Assembly: GCA_048262655.1 (NCBI GenBank)
Contig: JBLXEY010000001.1
Location: 434,001 to 498,000 of the forward strand
Reading direction: 5' to 3'
Origin: JABMNT01 sp048262655
GTDB lineage: Bacteria; Pseudomonadota; Alphaproteobacteria; Rhodospirillales; Casp-alpha2
DNA length: 64,000 bases
The notes beneath the pieces are model-generated. The model saw nothing but the letters and a program-made list of their open reading frames with translations, ran no database searches and was not told the DNA's origin. Both the position numbers and the translations under genes were made by a program. Within the stretch, counting starts at the first letter, position 1; every line of letters starts with the position of its first letter. Below are positions 55,607-64,000 of the stretch, piece after piece.

Positions 55607-55683
55607 TGCAAGCGATCGTAAAAATTCCAAGAATTTCAAACATTTTACAATGTGCATTATGCAGCGTATTGTCGGTCAAAATC

Positions 55684-56598
55684 ATGGCCACACCCGCACC
55701 CGACGCAACATCAGAAAACGACAATCTAAAAGGCATCTTGTGGATGCTGTTTTACGCTGTCGCGATATCTGTGATGCACACCAGCATACGGTTTGTTTCC
55801 GAGGGCATGCATCCGTTCGAAATCGCCTTTTTTAGATGCGTTTTTGCATTGATCACGGTCGCCCCCTTTTTTATCCGCGAAGGCTGGGGCCCCTTGAAAA
55901 CAAAACAATTCCCGATGCTGGTTTTACGCGGTGTCATCAATATTTACTGCATGCTCGCGTTTTTCTACGCCTTGAGCATTGTGCCGCTTGCCGAAATCAC
56001 AGCCCTGTCATTTTCTGCTCCCATCTTTACCGTCGTTCTGGCTGTTTTTATCTTTAAGGAAAAAGTGGGAATGCGCCGCTGGGCGGCCATTTTTATTGGT
56101 TTTATTGGTACGGCTGTCATTTTACGCCCCGGTTTCCAGGAGTTTTCTTTGGGGCAGTTTCTCGTCCTTTCTGCCGCCATCGCCTGGGCCGTCTGTATGC
56201 TTATCATCAAAGAGGTTGGCAGGACCGAATCCAGCGTCACAATTGCTACCTATATGTCGATTGTTATGGCGCCACTCTCCTTCATCGCAGCTCTGACCGT
56301 ATGGATATGGCCAACACCGGAACAGTGGATATGGCTCGCTTTTATCGGCATTACCGGCGGCGTTGGCCAGTTGGCGATGACGGAGGCTTTGAGATGTGCG
56401 CCGACACACGTGGTTTCACCCATTGATTTTACACGCCTCATCTTTATTTCGACGTTTGGTTACATTATCTTTGATCAAGTTCCCGACGGTTTTGTTTGGG
56501 CCGGAGGGTCGTTGATCATTGGCGCCACTGTTTTTATAACTTATCGAGAACACCAACTTGGGAAAGCCCGGAAAACACCGGTTGCCGAAGCACCATGA
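55684..56598 (+). CDS. EamA/DMT-family permease
   Basis: A 304-residue protein of two EamA repeats, ten hydrophobic helices, with SIRFVSEGMHPFEIAFFRC, LSIVPLAEITALSFSAPIF and AMTEALRCAPTHVVSPIDF as typical blocks. The ATG at 55684 is chosen as the first ATG with a typical short N-terminus; the longer frame reaches into the L36 promoter. It ends in an ATGA overlap with a class V aminotransferase gene. Substrate unknown, perhaps an amino acid or amine exported with its partner enzyme (inference). Confidence 0.88.
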   Translation: MATPAPDATSENDNLKGILWMLFYAVAISVMHTSIRFVSEGMHPFEIAFFRCVFALITVAPFFIREGWGPLKTKQFPMLVLRGVINIYCMLAFFYALSIVPLAEITALSFSAPIFTVVLAVFIFKEKVGMRRWAAIFIGFIGTAVILRPGFQEFSLGQFLVLSAAIAWAVCMLIIKEVGRTESSVTIATYMSIVMAPLSFIAALTVWIWPTPEQWIWLAFIGITGGVGQLAMTEALRCAPTHVVSPIDFTRLIFISTFGYIIFDQVPDGFVWAGGSLIIGATVFITYREHQLGKARKTPVAEAP

Positions 56599-57725
56599 TT
56601 GAAAACCAACGCCATTTATTCGATATCCCAGAAAATCTGGTCTATCTAGATTGTGCCTCAAATACGCCTCTTTTGAATTCCGTGCGCCAAGCGGGTCAAA
56701 TGGGCTTGGATCGAAAATACCACCCGTGGGAAATTGATCGAAATGAGTTTGTTGAAGAAGGCGAGACCGTTCGCAACCTTTTTGCACGCCTGATCAAGGC
56801 GAACGCAGAAGATGTCGCTATTGTTCCTTCGACCGCTTACGGCATCGCCACAGCGGCCCGGAACCTTCCGATTTCAAGAGGTCAGAATATTGTCGTTATT
56901 GAGGACCAATTCCCCTCTAACGTCTATGCGTGGATTGAACTGGCCAACGAAAATGCCGCTACGGTTCTAACGGCCCTGCGCCCATCCGATAACGATTGGA
57001 CCCGAGCCGTCTTGGAGACAATAACTTCAGATACGGCAATTGTCGCAGTCCCTCCTTGTCACTGGACTGACGGCAGCTTTCTTGATCTGGTTGCTATTGG
57101 CGTACGGTGTCGGGAGGTAGGTGCGGCCTTTGTCATCGATTCAACACAAGCGACCGGTGCCTTCCCAATGGACGTCCAAAAAATCCAGCCGGATTTTGTG
57201 GCCTGCGCGGGATACAAGTGGCTCATGTGTCCTTATTCTTTGGGGTTTTTATATGCAGCGCCACATCGTCAGTCCGGCAAGCCTCTTGAATCGCATGGTT
57301 TAAATCATCAGGCAGAGGCCCCGGGAGAACGCATTTCCTACGCTGGCACCTACGCAGATGGCGCCAGACGCTACGACATGGGCCAGCGCTTTAACTTTAT
57401 TAATATTCCAATGGCGATAACAGGCATGTCGCAGCTCCTGGAATGGCAGGTCCCGCAGATCCATGAAACTCTCAGCGACCTCATTGATTATACGGCTCAA
57501 CAGGCTCAGTCGATCGGCTGGAAAGTCCCGGCTCCAGAGTATCGGATTGGCCATTTTATCGGGATAATCCCGCCTAAACCATTGCCCTCAGATATTGTTG
57601 AGCAACTGAACAACCAACAAATCTATCTATCAAAACGCGGTGCAGGGCTCAGAATATCGCCGCATTTACACAATGATCGCGATGAAATTGATCGTGCGAT
57701 CGATTTACTCAGATCATTTAGCTAA
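56595..57725 (+). CDS. Class V PLP-dependent aminotransferase-fold enzyme
   Basis: A 376-residue fold-type I enzyme of the class V group, which includes cysteine desulfurases, isopenicillin-N-epimerase-like enzymes and kynureninases. The PLP lysine is Lys208 (CAGYKWLMCPYSLG), the PLP aspartate is in VIDSTQATGA, and a GTYADGARRYDMGQRF block follows. There is no Cys in a position that clearly marks a desulfurase. Its ATG overlaps the TGA of the preceding permease (ATGA), indicating translational coupling. The substrate cannot be named. Convergent with the NHL-propeller gene. Confidence 0.85.
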   Translation: MIENQRHLFDIPENLVYLDCASNTPLLNSVRQAGQMGLDRKYHPWEIDRNEFVEEGETVRNLFARLIKANAEDVAIVPSTAYGIATAARNLPISRGQNIVVIEDQFPSNVYAWIELANENAATVLTALRPSDNDWTRAVLETITSDTAIVAVPPCHWTDGSFLDLVAIGVRCREVGAAFVIDSTQATGAFPMDVQKIQPDFVACAGYKWLMCPYSLGFLYAAPHRQSGKPLESHGLNHQAEAPGERISYAGTYADGARRYDMGQRFNFINIPMAITGMSQLLEWQVPQIHETLSDLIDYTAQQAQSIGWKVPAPEYRIGHFIGIIPPKPLPSDIVEQLNNQQIYLSKRGAGLRISPHLHNDRDEIDRAIDLLRSFS

Positions 57726-57779
57726 GCCTGCCAATCCGTTCGGGCGCTTCTCAAACTAGATCTGACCACGGCATTCACA

Positions 57780-58655
57780 TCAATTGATCACAACGACGTA
57801 GCGCACAATTCGATTGTTATCAGAATCCGAAATATAATAACGATTATCCTTTGTCGCGACGCCTTCCGGATCATCAAATAGCCCCGGTCCCACACCGGGC
57901 ATGCCTGTGCCCAAGACGCCAATCAGTTGACCGCCATCTGGCGCTTTTGGATTGATCATTAAAACCCGATGGCCGTCCTGATCCGCAACGGTGATCCGAC
58001 CGTAGCGGTCAATATCCATATACCGCGGGCCGATAAAGCCGTATTTCGTATCATCAAGACGCTGCAATTCCTGCAAATCTGGGGAATATTTGACCAATTG
58101 GCTGTTAAAGTTATCTGCGACCCAAATGTTTCCTTCAGGATCCTCTGCGATATCGTGTGCCCCCTGATGGTTGCCCGCCTCACCAATCACTGTACCATCA
58201 GGGCTATATGCAATCACGGCCCCGATACCGCCAGCCATGGCATAGATATTTCCATTGCTATGTATCAGAGCGCCTTCTGTCGCAGATGCAGGAAGAATAA
58301 GGCTCGGTTTCGGGTTTGTAACCATCAGATCATCAAAGACCAATACGGCTCCCAGGCCCGTCACAGCGACGGCAGCGCGCCCATTTCTGCCAAAAGAGAT
58401 ATCGTGGATTCCAAACAATTGACCATCACCGATTGACCCCACAAGGTCCATAGTTTCCGGGTCAAGAATAGCGATGCGAGATGCAAACTTATCCGCAACA
58501 TAAAGTCGCCCATCCGGCCCAAAAGCCAGATCGTGGGGATCGTGCAGCACCGACGGCCCCGCCCGATCAAACGTTGCAAAGGGACGCGGTTTATTTTGCG
58601 CTTTTGCTGATAGCGCCATAAACACGACAAGTACGCATATAACGAAGATTTGCAT
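57780..58655 (-). CDS. Exported NHL-repeat beta-propeller protein
   Basis: A 291-residue protein with a signal peptide (about 1-19, ending SAKAQ) and six-bladed NHL-type repeats, seen as HDLAFGPDGRLYVADKFASRIAILD, HDIAEDPEGNIWVADNFNSQLVKY and similar units, each with a D-x-x-N/S-x-R turn. NHL propellers bind proteins, lipids or sugars; some are lactonases. No metal-binding triad of a lactonase is clear. GGGAGAAC lies before the ATG. Function open. Confidence 0.85.
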   Translation of the reverse strand: MQIFVICVLVVFMALSAKAQNKPRPFATFDRAGPSVLHDPHDLAFGPDGRLYVADKFASRIAILDPETMDLVGSIGDGQLFGIHDISFGRNGRAAVAVTGLGAVLVFDDLMVTNPKPSLILPASATEGALIHSNGNIYAMAGGIGAVIAYSPDGTVIGEAGNHQGAHDIAEDPEGNIWVADNFNSQLVKYSPDLQELQRLDDTKYGFIGPRYMDIDRYGRITVADQDGHRVLMINPKAPDGGQLIGVLGTGMPGVGPGLFDDPEGVATKDNRYYISDSDNNRIVRYVVVIN

Positions 58656-58748
58656 GTTACGTTCTCCCGCAGCCTAAATTCTGGCAACAGGAGACGTTTT
58701 AAGCAAATAAAAAGCGCGTATCAGATAACCAACGGTTTCTGCTAGCCC

Positions 58749-59951
58749 CTAAAACAGGGCCTGACATGCTGACTGGATCCGAGCGCAGGCCTCTTTCAGT
58801 TCATCCATACTGGCCGCAGTTGAGATACGAAAATAGGGCGACAACCCGTACGCGGCACCGTGCACAGCAGCAACACCGGAGTGATATAAGAGATACATAA
58901 CCACATCTTCATCAGTCTCGATGACTTTGCCATCCTGCGTGCGTCGCCCAATCAACCCTGAGCAGTTCGGATAGACGTAGAAGGCCCCTTCCGGCTTTAG
59001 ACAAGTAAGCCCAGCCGCATCATTAATCATATCAACAACGACATCGCGCCGCGCCTGAAATTCGGCTGAACGTTCAGCAACATACTCCTGCGGCCCCATT
59101 AGGGCAGCAATCGCTGCGGCCTGACTAATCGAAGACGGATTACCCGTATTCTGATTTTGTAACTTGGTCATGTTACGGATCAATTCTTCAGGGCCGCCGG
59201 CAAATCCCAGCCGCCAGCCGGTCATCGAATAGGCTTTCGAGGCGCCGTTGATGGTCAACACTCTGTCCTTGAGCGTTGGCACGACGTGCGCAAGCGTTGC
59301 AAACTGGTGACCATCGAACAAAATATGTTCATAGATATCATCGCTTAAAACATACACATGGGGATACCGTAAAAGCACCTCACCAAGTGCCAACAAATCG
59401 TCGCGCGTATATATGCTACCACAAGGGTTGTTGGGTGAATTCAGAAATAACCATTTGGTTCGGGGAGTGATCGCCGCTTCGAGATCCTTAGCAGACAATT
59501 TAAATCCGTTTTCTTCAGCACACTCTACGGCGACAGGAACCCCTTTAACGAACTTGACGATATCCGGGTAAGCAACCCAATAAGGAGCTGTAACAATCGC
59601 TTCATCGCCTTCTTCAATGGTACTCAGCATTGCCGAGAAGATCATTTGCTTGCCACCGTTTCCAGCAAGCACCTGCTCAGGCGTATATTCCAGATCGTTA
59701 TCACGTTTAAATTTGTGAATGATGGCTGCTTTCATTTCAGCAGTGCCGCCGGTCGGGGTATATTTGGTCTCGTCACGCCCCATGGCCTCAATAACAGCCT
59801 GTTTCACATGATCAGGGGTCGGGAAATCGGGCTCACCCTGACTTAATCGAATAACGTCGCGCCCCGTTGCTGCCAGTTCACGGGCTTTCGCAGTGGCAAC
59901 AGAACTGGCGGTAGGCTCAAACCGGCTCATACGATCAGCGATTAATTTCAT
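58749..59951 (-). CDS. aspC: Aspartate aminotransferase (class I/II, subgroup I-gamma type)
   Basis: A 400-residue PLP enzyme interconverting aspartate and 2-oxoglutarate with oxaloacetate and glutamate; it could also act on prephenate or aromatic acids. LSQGEPDFPTPDHVKQAV, FLNSPNNPCGSIYT and the PLP lysine Lys239 in NGASKAYSMTGWRLGF are present. Arg at the C-terminal FRISTA segment is the usual alpha-carboxylate ligand. GAGGATTTCCC lies before the ATG. Monocistronic. Confidence 0.94.
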   Translation of the reverse strand: MKLIADRMSRFEPTASSVATAKARELAATGRDVIRLSQGEPDFPTPDHVKQAVIEAMGRDETKYTPTGGTAEMKAAIIHKFKRDNDLEYTPEQVLAGNGGKQMIFSAMLSTIEEGDEAIVTAPYWVAYPDIVKFVKGVPVAVECAEENGFKLSAKDLEAAITPRTKWLFLNSPNNPCGSIYTRDDLLALGEVLLRYPHVYVLSDDIYEHILFDGHQFATLAHVVPTLKDRVLTINGASKAYSMTGWRLGFAGGPEELIRNMTKLQNQNTGNPSSISQAAAIAALMGPQEYVAERSAEFQARRDVVVDMINDAAGLTCLKPEGAFYVYPNCSGLIGRRTQDGKVIETDEDVVMYLLYHSGVAAVHGAAYGLSPYFRISTAASMDELKEACARIQSACQALF

Positions 59952-60108
59952 GGGAAATCCTCAAAACCTGTAGAAGTAGAAATATCGACATACGCCAAGC
60001 GGGCGTGCGCGTCCAGTGTGTTCAACTCCCTGTAACGGAATTCTAGAACCCGACCAATTGCTGATCTAGGATGCAATATTGCGTGCGGTAATTGATCGGG
60101 AGGGTACT

Positions 60109-61272
60109 TTGAAAAAAGTTTTGAATGTTGCTGTTTTGGGAACAGGTTTTATGGGTCGTGCCCATGCCAATGCCTATAAACAAGTTTCTCAATTTTTCGA
60201 CACTGGATACCTGCCGGTTTTAAAAGTTTGTTACGGTCGCCCGGAAAACGCTGAAAGCCTCAAGGCTTTCGCTTCCAGATGGGGGTTTGAAGACTTTGAA
60301 ACGGATTGGCAGCGGATCATCGAGCGCGATGACATTGATCTAATTGACGTTTGTTTGCCGAATTATTTGCACCACGAGATCGTTTTGGCTGCGGCGGCCG
60401 CTGGGAAAATGATCGCTTGTGAAAAGCCATTGGCAATGAGCCTGGCCGAGGCAAAGGAGATGGCGGACGCGGTTGCGCGTGCCGGGGTGGGCAGTTTGGT
60501 CTGGTATAACTATCGGCGAGTACCAGCCATCGCCCTTGCCAAACAGCTGATAGACGAAGACCGGATTGGAAAACCCTTTCATTATCGCGCGACATATAAT
60601 CAGGATTACACAATTTCAAGTGATGTGCCGCAAGGCGGCCGGGGGCTGTGGCGGCTGGATTCCAAAATTGCCGGCTCCGGTGTTACGGGAGATCTTCTTG
60701 CCCATTCAATTGATACAGCAGAATGGCTTAATGGCCCCATTCGCAAGCTTGTCGCAAAAACAGAAACCTTCATAAAAGAGCGTGTGCACCAGGATACCGG
60801 CAAGAGCGAAGACGTAAAAATCGATGATGCCTGTATGTTTTTGGCAGAATTTGACAATGGCTCCATCGGAACTTTTGAAAGCACGCGCTATGCGCGGGGG
60901 CGCAAAAACTTTAAGACGTTCGAGCTAAACGGAGAAAACGGTGCGCTTTATTTTGACCTGGAGGACCCTCATATTCTTGAGTTTTTTAGACACAGCGACC
61001 CCAAAACAGGTCAAAAGTGCGAAGATCACCTGACCGGATGGCAGCGTATCCATGTCAGCAACGCCGAACACCCCTATATGGATAAATGGTGGGTTCCTGG
61101 AACGACCATCGGCTACGAACACACCTTTACCCATACGTTGGCAGATTTTTTAGCTGGTCTCGAAACCGGTATCCCAGCACAGCCAGATATCCAAAGCGGG
61201 TTGCGGACGCAAAAGGTTTGCGATGCTATCTTGCAAAGTGCAGAACAGGAATGTTGGATTGAAATCAGATAA
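60109..61272 (+). CDS. Gfo/Idh/MocA-family oxidoreductase
   Basis: A 387-residue NAD(P)-dependent sugar or polyol dehydrogenase. N-terminal Rossmann motif VAVLGTGFMGRAHANAY, the EKPLAMSLAEAKEM block with the catalytic lysine, a W-NYRRVPAIALAKQLI segment and a C-terminal domain containing GSGVTGDLLAHSID. The start is inferred as TTG at 60109 because GGGAGG is 4 bases ahead and the Rossmann strand follows; the TTG ten codons upstream has no site. Substrate unknown. Convergent with the sugar dehydrogenase gene. Confidence 0.88.
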   Translation: MKKVLNVAVLGTGFMGRAHANAYKQVSQFFDTGYLPVLKVCYGRPENAESLKAFASRWGFEDFETDWQRIIERDDIDLIDVCLPNYLHHEIVLAAAAAGKMIACEKPLAMSLAEAKEMADAVARAGVGSLVWYNYRRVPAIALAKQLIDEDRIGKPFHYRATYNQDYTISSDVPQGGRGLWRLDSKIAGSGVTGDLLAHSIDTAEWLNGPIRKLVAKTETFIKERVHQDTGKSEDVKIDDACMFLAEFDNGSIGTFESTRYARGRKNFKTFELNGENGALYFDLEDPHILEFFRHSDPKTGQKCEDHLTGWQRIHVSNAEHPYMDKWWVPGTTIGYEHTFTHTLADFLAGLETGIPAQPDIQSGLRTQKVCDAILQSAEQECWIEIR

Positions 61273-61317
61273 AAACACTGCCGATCCTTAAGGCACCAGC
61301 ATAGGCTGGCCATTCAT

Positions 61318-62442
61318 TTAGCCGGGTTCGATCCGCAAGATACGACCGTCGCCATCGTCGGTCAGGATATAAAGGTATCCATCTGGTCCTTGCCGGACAT
61401 GGCGAATTCGTTCATCGAACCCTTCCAGTATACGCTCTTCTTGAACCACCTTGTCGCCATCCAGCACCAGTCTGGAAACAAGTTCATATTTAAGTGCGGC
61501 AACAAACAAATTGTTTTTCCATTTCGGAAACTTGTCACCAGAGTAGAAATCCATGCCAGAGGGCGCAATCGATGGGTCCCAATAGAAGATGGGTTGTTCC
61601 ATCCCTGTCTTGGCATTTCCCTCACCAATTTTACCGCCGAAATAATGTTTACCGTATGATATTACCGGCCACCCATAATTTTTCCCTGCCTGCGGGATAT
61701 TGACTTCGTCTCCGCCACGCGCACCGTGTTCTACCGTCCATAACTGCCGCGAAACCGGGTTTAGTGAAGCCCCTTGCGGATTGCGGTGTCCATATGACCA
61801 AACTTCCGGGCGATACCCCTTGCGACCCACAAATGGATTATCCTTCGGGACAGTGCCATCAGGATGAATACGAATCACCTGACCGCGGTTAATTGAAAAA
61901 TCCTGGGTCCGGTCGCGCTCACCGCGTTCACCAATGGTAATGAAAAGACTGCCGTCATCTGCAAAAACAAGGCGCGACCCATAATGCCGGCCCCCGCCAG
62001 ATTTGGGTAACTGCTGAAAAATAACCTCAAGATTATCAATTCGATTTTCAGAAACGTTAAGCTTTGCGCGCGCAACAGCGGTCCCTGACCCCCCTTTGCC
62101 TGGCTCTGCGTAGGATAAATAGATCAAATTATTGTTTTTGTAGTCCGGATCCAGGGTGACATCGAGCATGCCGCCTTGTCCTGAATTATCGACTTCCGGA
62201 AGTCCTGAAAGCGGAGCGCGTTTTTTCCCTGATTTCTCAATAAGCCGGACTGGGCCGTCACGTTCCGTCACAATCATCATACCATGCGTCAGGAACGCCA
62301 GCCCCCAAGGGTGCTCTAGCCCGTCTGTGACGGTTACGACATTGAGGTTGTAATCTTCTGTTTTATACGTCTGAGCCTGCGCAAGCGGCGTCAGGGACAT
62401 CACAACCGCAAAGGCGGTCAAAAAACGTTTCTGCTGGCCCAT
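61318..62442 (-). CDS. PQQ-dependent soluble aldose sugar dehydrogenase family protein
   Basis: A 374-residue periplasmic propeller enzyme with a signal peptide (about 1-23, ending LAQAQ). The family signatures are LEHPWGLAFL, DPDYKNNNLIYLSYAE, the GRHYGSRLVFADDGSLFITIGERGERDRTQD stretch and YGHRNPQGASLNP, which carry the PQQ and calcium sites and the catalytic His. This is the YliI/Asd-type aldose dehydrogenase or a related enzyme; PQQ supply and the exact sugar cannot be read here. Confidence 0.9.
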   Translation of the reverse strand: MGQQKRFLTAFAVVMSLTPLAQAQTYKTEDYNLNVVTVTDGLEHPWGLAFLTHGMMIVTERDGPVRLIEKSGKKRAPLSGLPEVDNSGQGGMLDVTLDPDYKNNNLIYLSYAEPGKGGSGTAVARAKLNVSENRIDNLEVIFQQLPKSGGGRHYGSRLVFADDGSLFITIGERGERDRTQDFSINRGQVIRIHPDGTVPKDNPFVGRKGYRPEVWSYGHRNPQGASLNPVSRQLWTVEHGARGGDEVNIPQAGKNYGWPVISYGKHYFGGKIGEGNAKTGMEQPIFYWDPSIAPSGMDFYSGDKFPKWKNNLFVAALKYELVSRLVLDGDKVVQEERILEGFDERIRHVRQGPDGYLYILTDDGDGRILRIEPG

Positions 62443-62483
62443 CCGAAAATTTCTCCGTTACCTGAGGTTTCCACCTCTGTTAT

Positions 62484-63425
62484 TTAGGCATCCGGTATCG
62501 GAGTCGCAACGGGCTTGCCACTCAAAGCCAGTTCAACATTCTTCAGAAACAAATTATACTTTGCTGTCGTCGACTCTGGTGCGCGGCCCGCCACATGTGG
62601 CGTTATAAGCAGATTTTTTGCACCAATCGCAATTTTCGGAATATCCGGTTCGCCTTCAACCACATCCAGGCCGGCCCCTGCAATCACATTGTTTTCAAGG
62701 GCCTGAACCAGCGCCTCGGTATCAATAATCGTGCCTCGGCCGATATTAACGATAATACCGTCGGACCCTAGCTTTTCCAAAACGTCCGCATTTACAATAT
62801 GATGCGTACTCGGGCTTCCCGGACCGGCGCAAATCAGATAATCACTCCATTCTGCAAGTTCCTGGACGGTGTCATGATAGAGATAAGGGACGTCGTCACG
62901 CTGGGACCGGTTATGGTAACCGATCTCCAGATCGAACCCTGAGGCCCGCTTTGCGATTTCCATCCCGATCCGACCAAGACCAAATATGCCCAATCGCTTT
63001 TCGTAGACACAAGGCCATTCATAATTGGCGAGTGCCCATCCGCCTTCTTGGACGGCTGTGTGCATCGGGACAAGCCGCCGTGCAGCGCCCAACAGCAACG
63101 CCATCGCATGGTCAGCGACGGACTTGCTGTTGGTACCCGGCCCATGGGTCGCTTGAATGCCCTTCGCCCGCAGCGTCTTAACGTCAACATTCTCAAACCC
63201 TGCCCCAAACGCGCCCACGATTTTTAAGTCCGGGAGGTGCTCAATCTCGGCGGCTGTTATTCCCCGCGTGCCATTCGTCAAAACCACATCAATGCCTGGG
63301 TGCGATGTCTCAAAAAACTGAGCCCGTTCATCAAAGTTTGCCAGATAAACAATTTTAAAAGTTTCGGATAATGCGTCGCGAACTTCGTCAGAAGCTAAAC
63401 ATAAAATTGCGATGTGTCGGCTCAT
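62484..63425 (-). CDS. D-isomer-specific 2-hydroxyacid dehydrogenase
   Basis: A 313-residue NAD(P)-dependent enzyme of the glyoxylate/hydroxypyruvate reductase type. FGLGRIGMEIAKRASGF is the nucleotide-binding glycine motif. Catalytic residues are Arg in VNIGRGTIIDT, Glu in DVVEGEPDIP and His in LLITPHVAGR. It could reduce glyoxylate or hydroxypyruvate. Its ATG overlaps the stop of the HAD hydrolase gene, so the two act as an operon. Full length and intact. Confidence 0.92.
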   Translation of the reverse strand: MSRHIAILCLASDEVRDALSETFKIVYLANFDERAQFFETSHPGIDVVLTNGTRGITAAEIEHLPDLKIVGAFGAGFENVDVKTLRAKGIQATHGPGTNSKSVADHAMALLLGAARRLVPMHTAVQEGGWALANYEWPCVYEKRLGIFGLGRIGMEIAKRASGFDLEIGYHNRSQRDDVPYLYHDTVQELAEWSDYLICAGPGSPSTHHIVNADVLEKLGSDGIIVNIGRGTIIDTEALVQALENNVIAGAGLDVVEGEPDIPKIAIGAKNLLITPHVAGRAPESTTAKYNLFLKNVELALSGKPVATPIPDA

Positions 63426-64000
63426 AAGTTTTCTCCTGAATTAAAGGCGTCAATAATTTCTGACAATCCAGCGATGGATGGAATGACATGGTGCGCGAGG
63501 GGTAAAAGGTGATCAGCCTCACTGGTGCCGGTTAATACCCCGACCCGAAGGGCAACGTCTGCAGCAATCGCCATTTCCATATCGTGTGGGTTGTCGCCTA
63601 CCACGCAAATGTCTTCCGGACGACATCCCGTTGCTTCACAAAAACCCACCACCATCCCTGGTCCCGGCTTAATACCAAACCCGCTGTCATAGCCACAAAC
63701 AAAATCGAATGCGTCAAGGATTTCAAAACCCACCAGCATTTCCCGTGCGCTTTCATAGCTATCACTTGTCGCCAGGCCGATTTTTAGACCAGTCTTTGCA
63801 AAACGTCGAACCGTTGTTTCCATATCTGGCACCGCTTTAGCTGCGTAGGCGGCAACGGATACGCCGACCCCATCAATCAGATTAGCCAATTCTTCGGTCG
63901 TTTTATGGGGGGCATACGATTTCCAGGATTCCGCGATTTGATGATTGGTACCGACGGCCAGAAGCGAACCCGACCGAACAACCCCGAGTGCTTCATCCTG
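63422..64000 (-). CDS. HAD-family phosphatase, cut by the right edge (partial)
   Basis: The reading frame is open to the window edge, giving 192 residues without the N-terminus. The HAD core is visible: motif II in IGLATSDSY, motif III lysine in GIKPGPGMV, and motif IV VVGDNPHDMEMA. Motif I with the nucleophile Asp would lie beyond 64000. The cap-like region is SYAPHKTTEEL onward. This is the phosphoglycolate-phosphatase or Gph-like subgroup of HADs, but the substrate is not certain. It is coupled to the 2-hydroxyacid dehydrogenase. Confidence 0.85.
   Translation of the reverse strand, partial: QDEALGVVRSGSLLAVGTNHQIAESWKSYAPHKTTEELANLIDGVGVSVAAYAAKAVPDMETTVRRFAKTGLKIGLATSDSYESAREMLVGFEILDAFDFVCGYDSGFGIKPGPGMVVGFCEATGCRPEDICVVGDNPHDMEMAIAADVALRVGVLTGTSEADHLLPLAHHVIPSIAGLSEIIDAFNSGENL

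Noticed and set aside
1..64000. CRISPR arrays, insertion sequences, rRNA genes
   Set aside because: I looked for regularly spaced repeats, transposase motifs with inverted ends and rRNA signatures and saw none.

Overview
The window reads as chromosomal DNA of an alphaproteobacterium, probably a free-living aerobic (perhaps aquatic) member of a Rhodospirillales-like lineage. The evidence is a circularly permuted two-piece tmRNA, an alpha-type SspB, a UPF0262 gene, an RHH_4 protein, and the block hisG-hisD-UPF0262-phosphatase-infA-maf-rng-yacG. No rRNA, CRISPR array or insertion sequence was found. Genus and species cannot be read from the sequence.

Layout. (1) 1-4251 is an accessory segment that looks richer in A+T than the rest. 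It ends exactly at the 3' end of a tRNA-Phe gene (4252-4327, minus). It carries a RepL-like winged-helix protein, a RepB-type primase, a secreted protein with two DUF4402 domains, an orphan signal-peptide ORF, and about 1.1 kb of mostly non-coding DNA with short repeats near the tRNA. It looks like the tRNA-proximal end of an integrated plasmid-like element; no integrase is in view. (2) 4.4-13.5 kb, minus strand, holds yacG, an RNase E/G paralogue without the zinc-link, maf, infA, a low-molecular-weight phosphatase, UPF0262, hisD, short-form hisG and pyruvate carboxylase. (3) 13.9-19.5 kb is the rod-shape operon mreB-mreC-mreD-mrdA-rodA. (4) 19.6-25.2 kb is branched-chain amino acid synthesis: leuA, then ilvB-ilvN-ilvC with a promoter and a strong terminator. 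(5) 25.3-36.1 kb has a DUF2927 protein, miaA, serB, the membrane proteolysis set hflK-hflC-DUF2065-degP, mrp, an unknown exported protein, an EamA permease, and thyA-folA. (6) 36.3-41 kb has the permuted tmRNA directly followed by sspB, then class I fumarase, a PLP desulfhydrase or sulfo-lyase, an alpha/beta hydrolase and an RHH protein. (7) 41-53.3 kb, minus strand, has a large AsmA protein and a glycolate/glycerate block: glcD-glcE-glcF, a TPR lipoprotein-like or periplasmic protein, a second FAD-linked oxidase, glycerate kinase and an MFS permease. (8) 53.5-64 kb has an orphan sensor kinase, zinc-free L36, a translationally coupled permease and class V aminotransferase, an NHL propeller, an aspartate aminotransferase, and an oxidoreductase group (Gfo/Idh/MocA, PQQ-type sugar dehydrogenase, 2-hydroxyacid dehydrogenase) with a HAD phosphatase that runs off the right edge.

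How the parts fit. GlcDEF oxidises glycolate to glyoxylate and glycerate kinase feeds glycerate into glycolysis. The HAD phosphatase and 2-hydroxyacid dehydrogenase at the right edge could belong to the same C2 metabolism (inference). tmRNA and SspB are two halves of one quality-control route: tagging of stalled products and their delivery to ClpXP. HflKC and DegP are membrane and periplasmic quality control.

The less ordinary items are the tRNA-Phe element, the tmRNA-sspB pairing, the RNase E/G paralogue that lacks its zinc-link, and a Glu in place of the usual Asp in the cofactor loop of IlvB. I found no convincing wholly new system; the tRNA-Phe element is the best place to look, and most of it probably lies left of the window.
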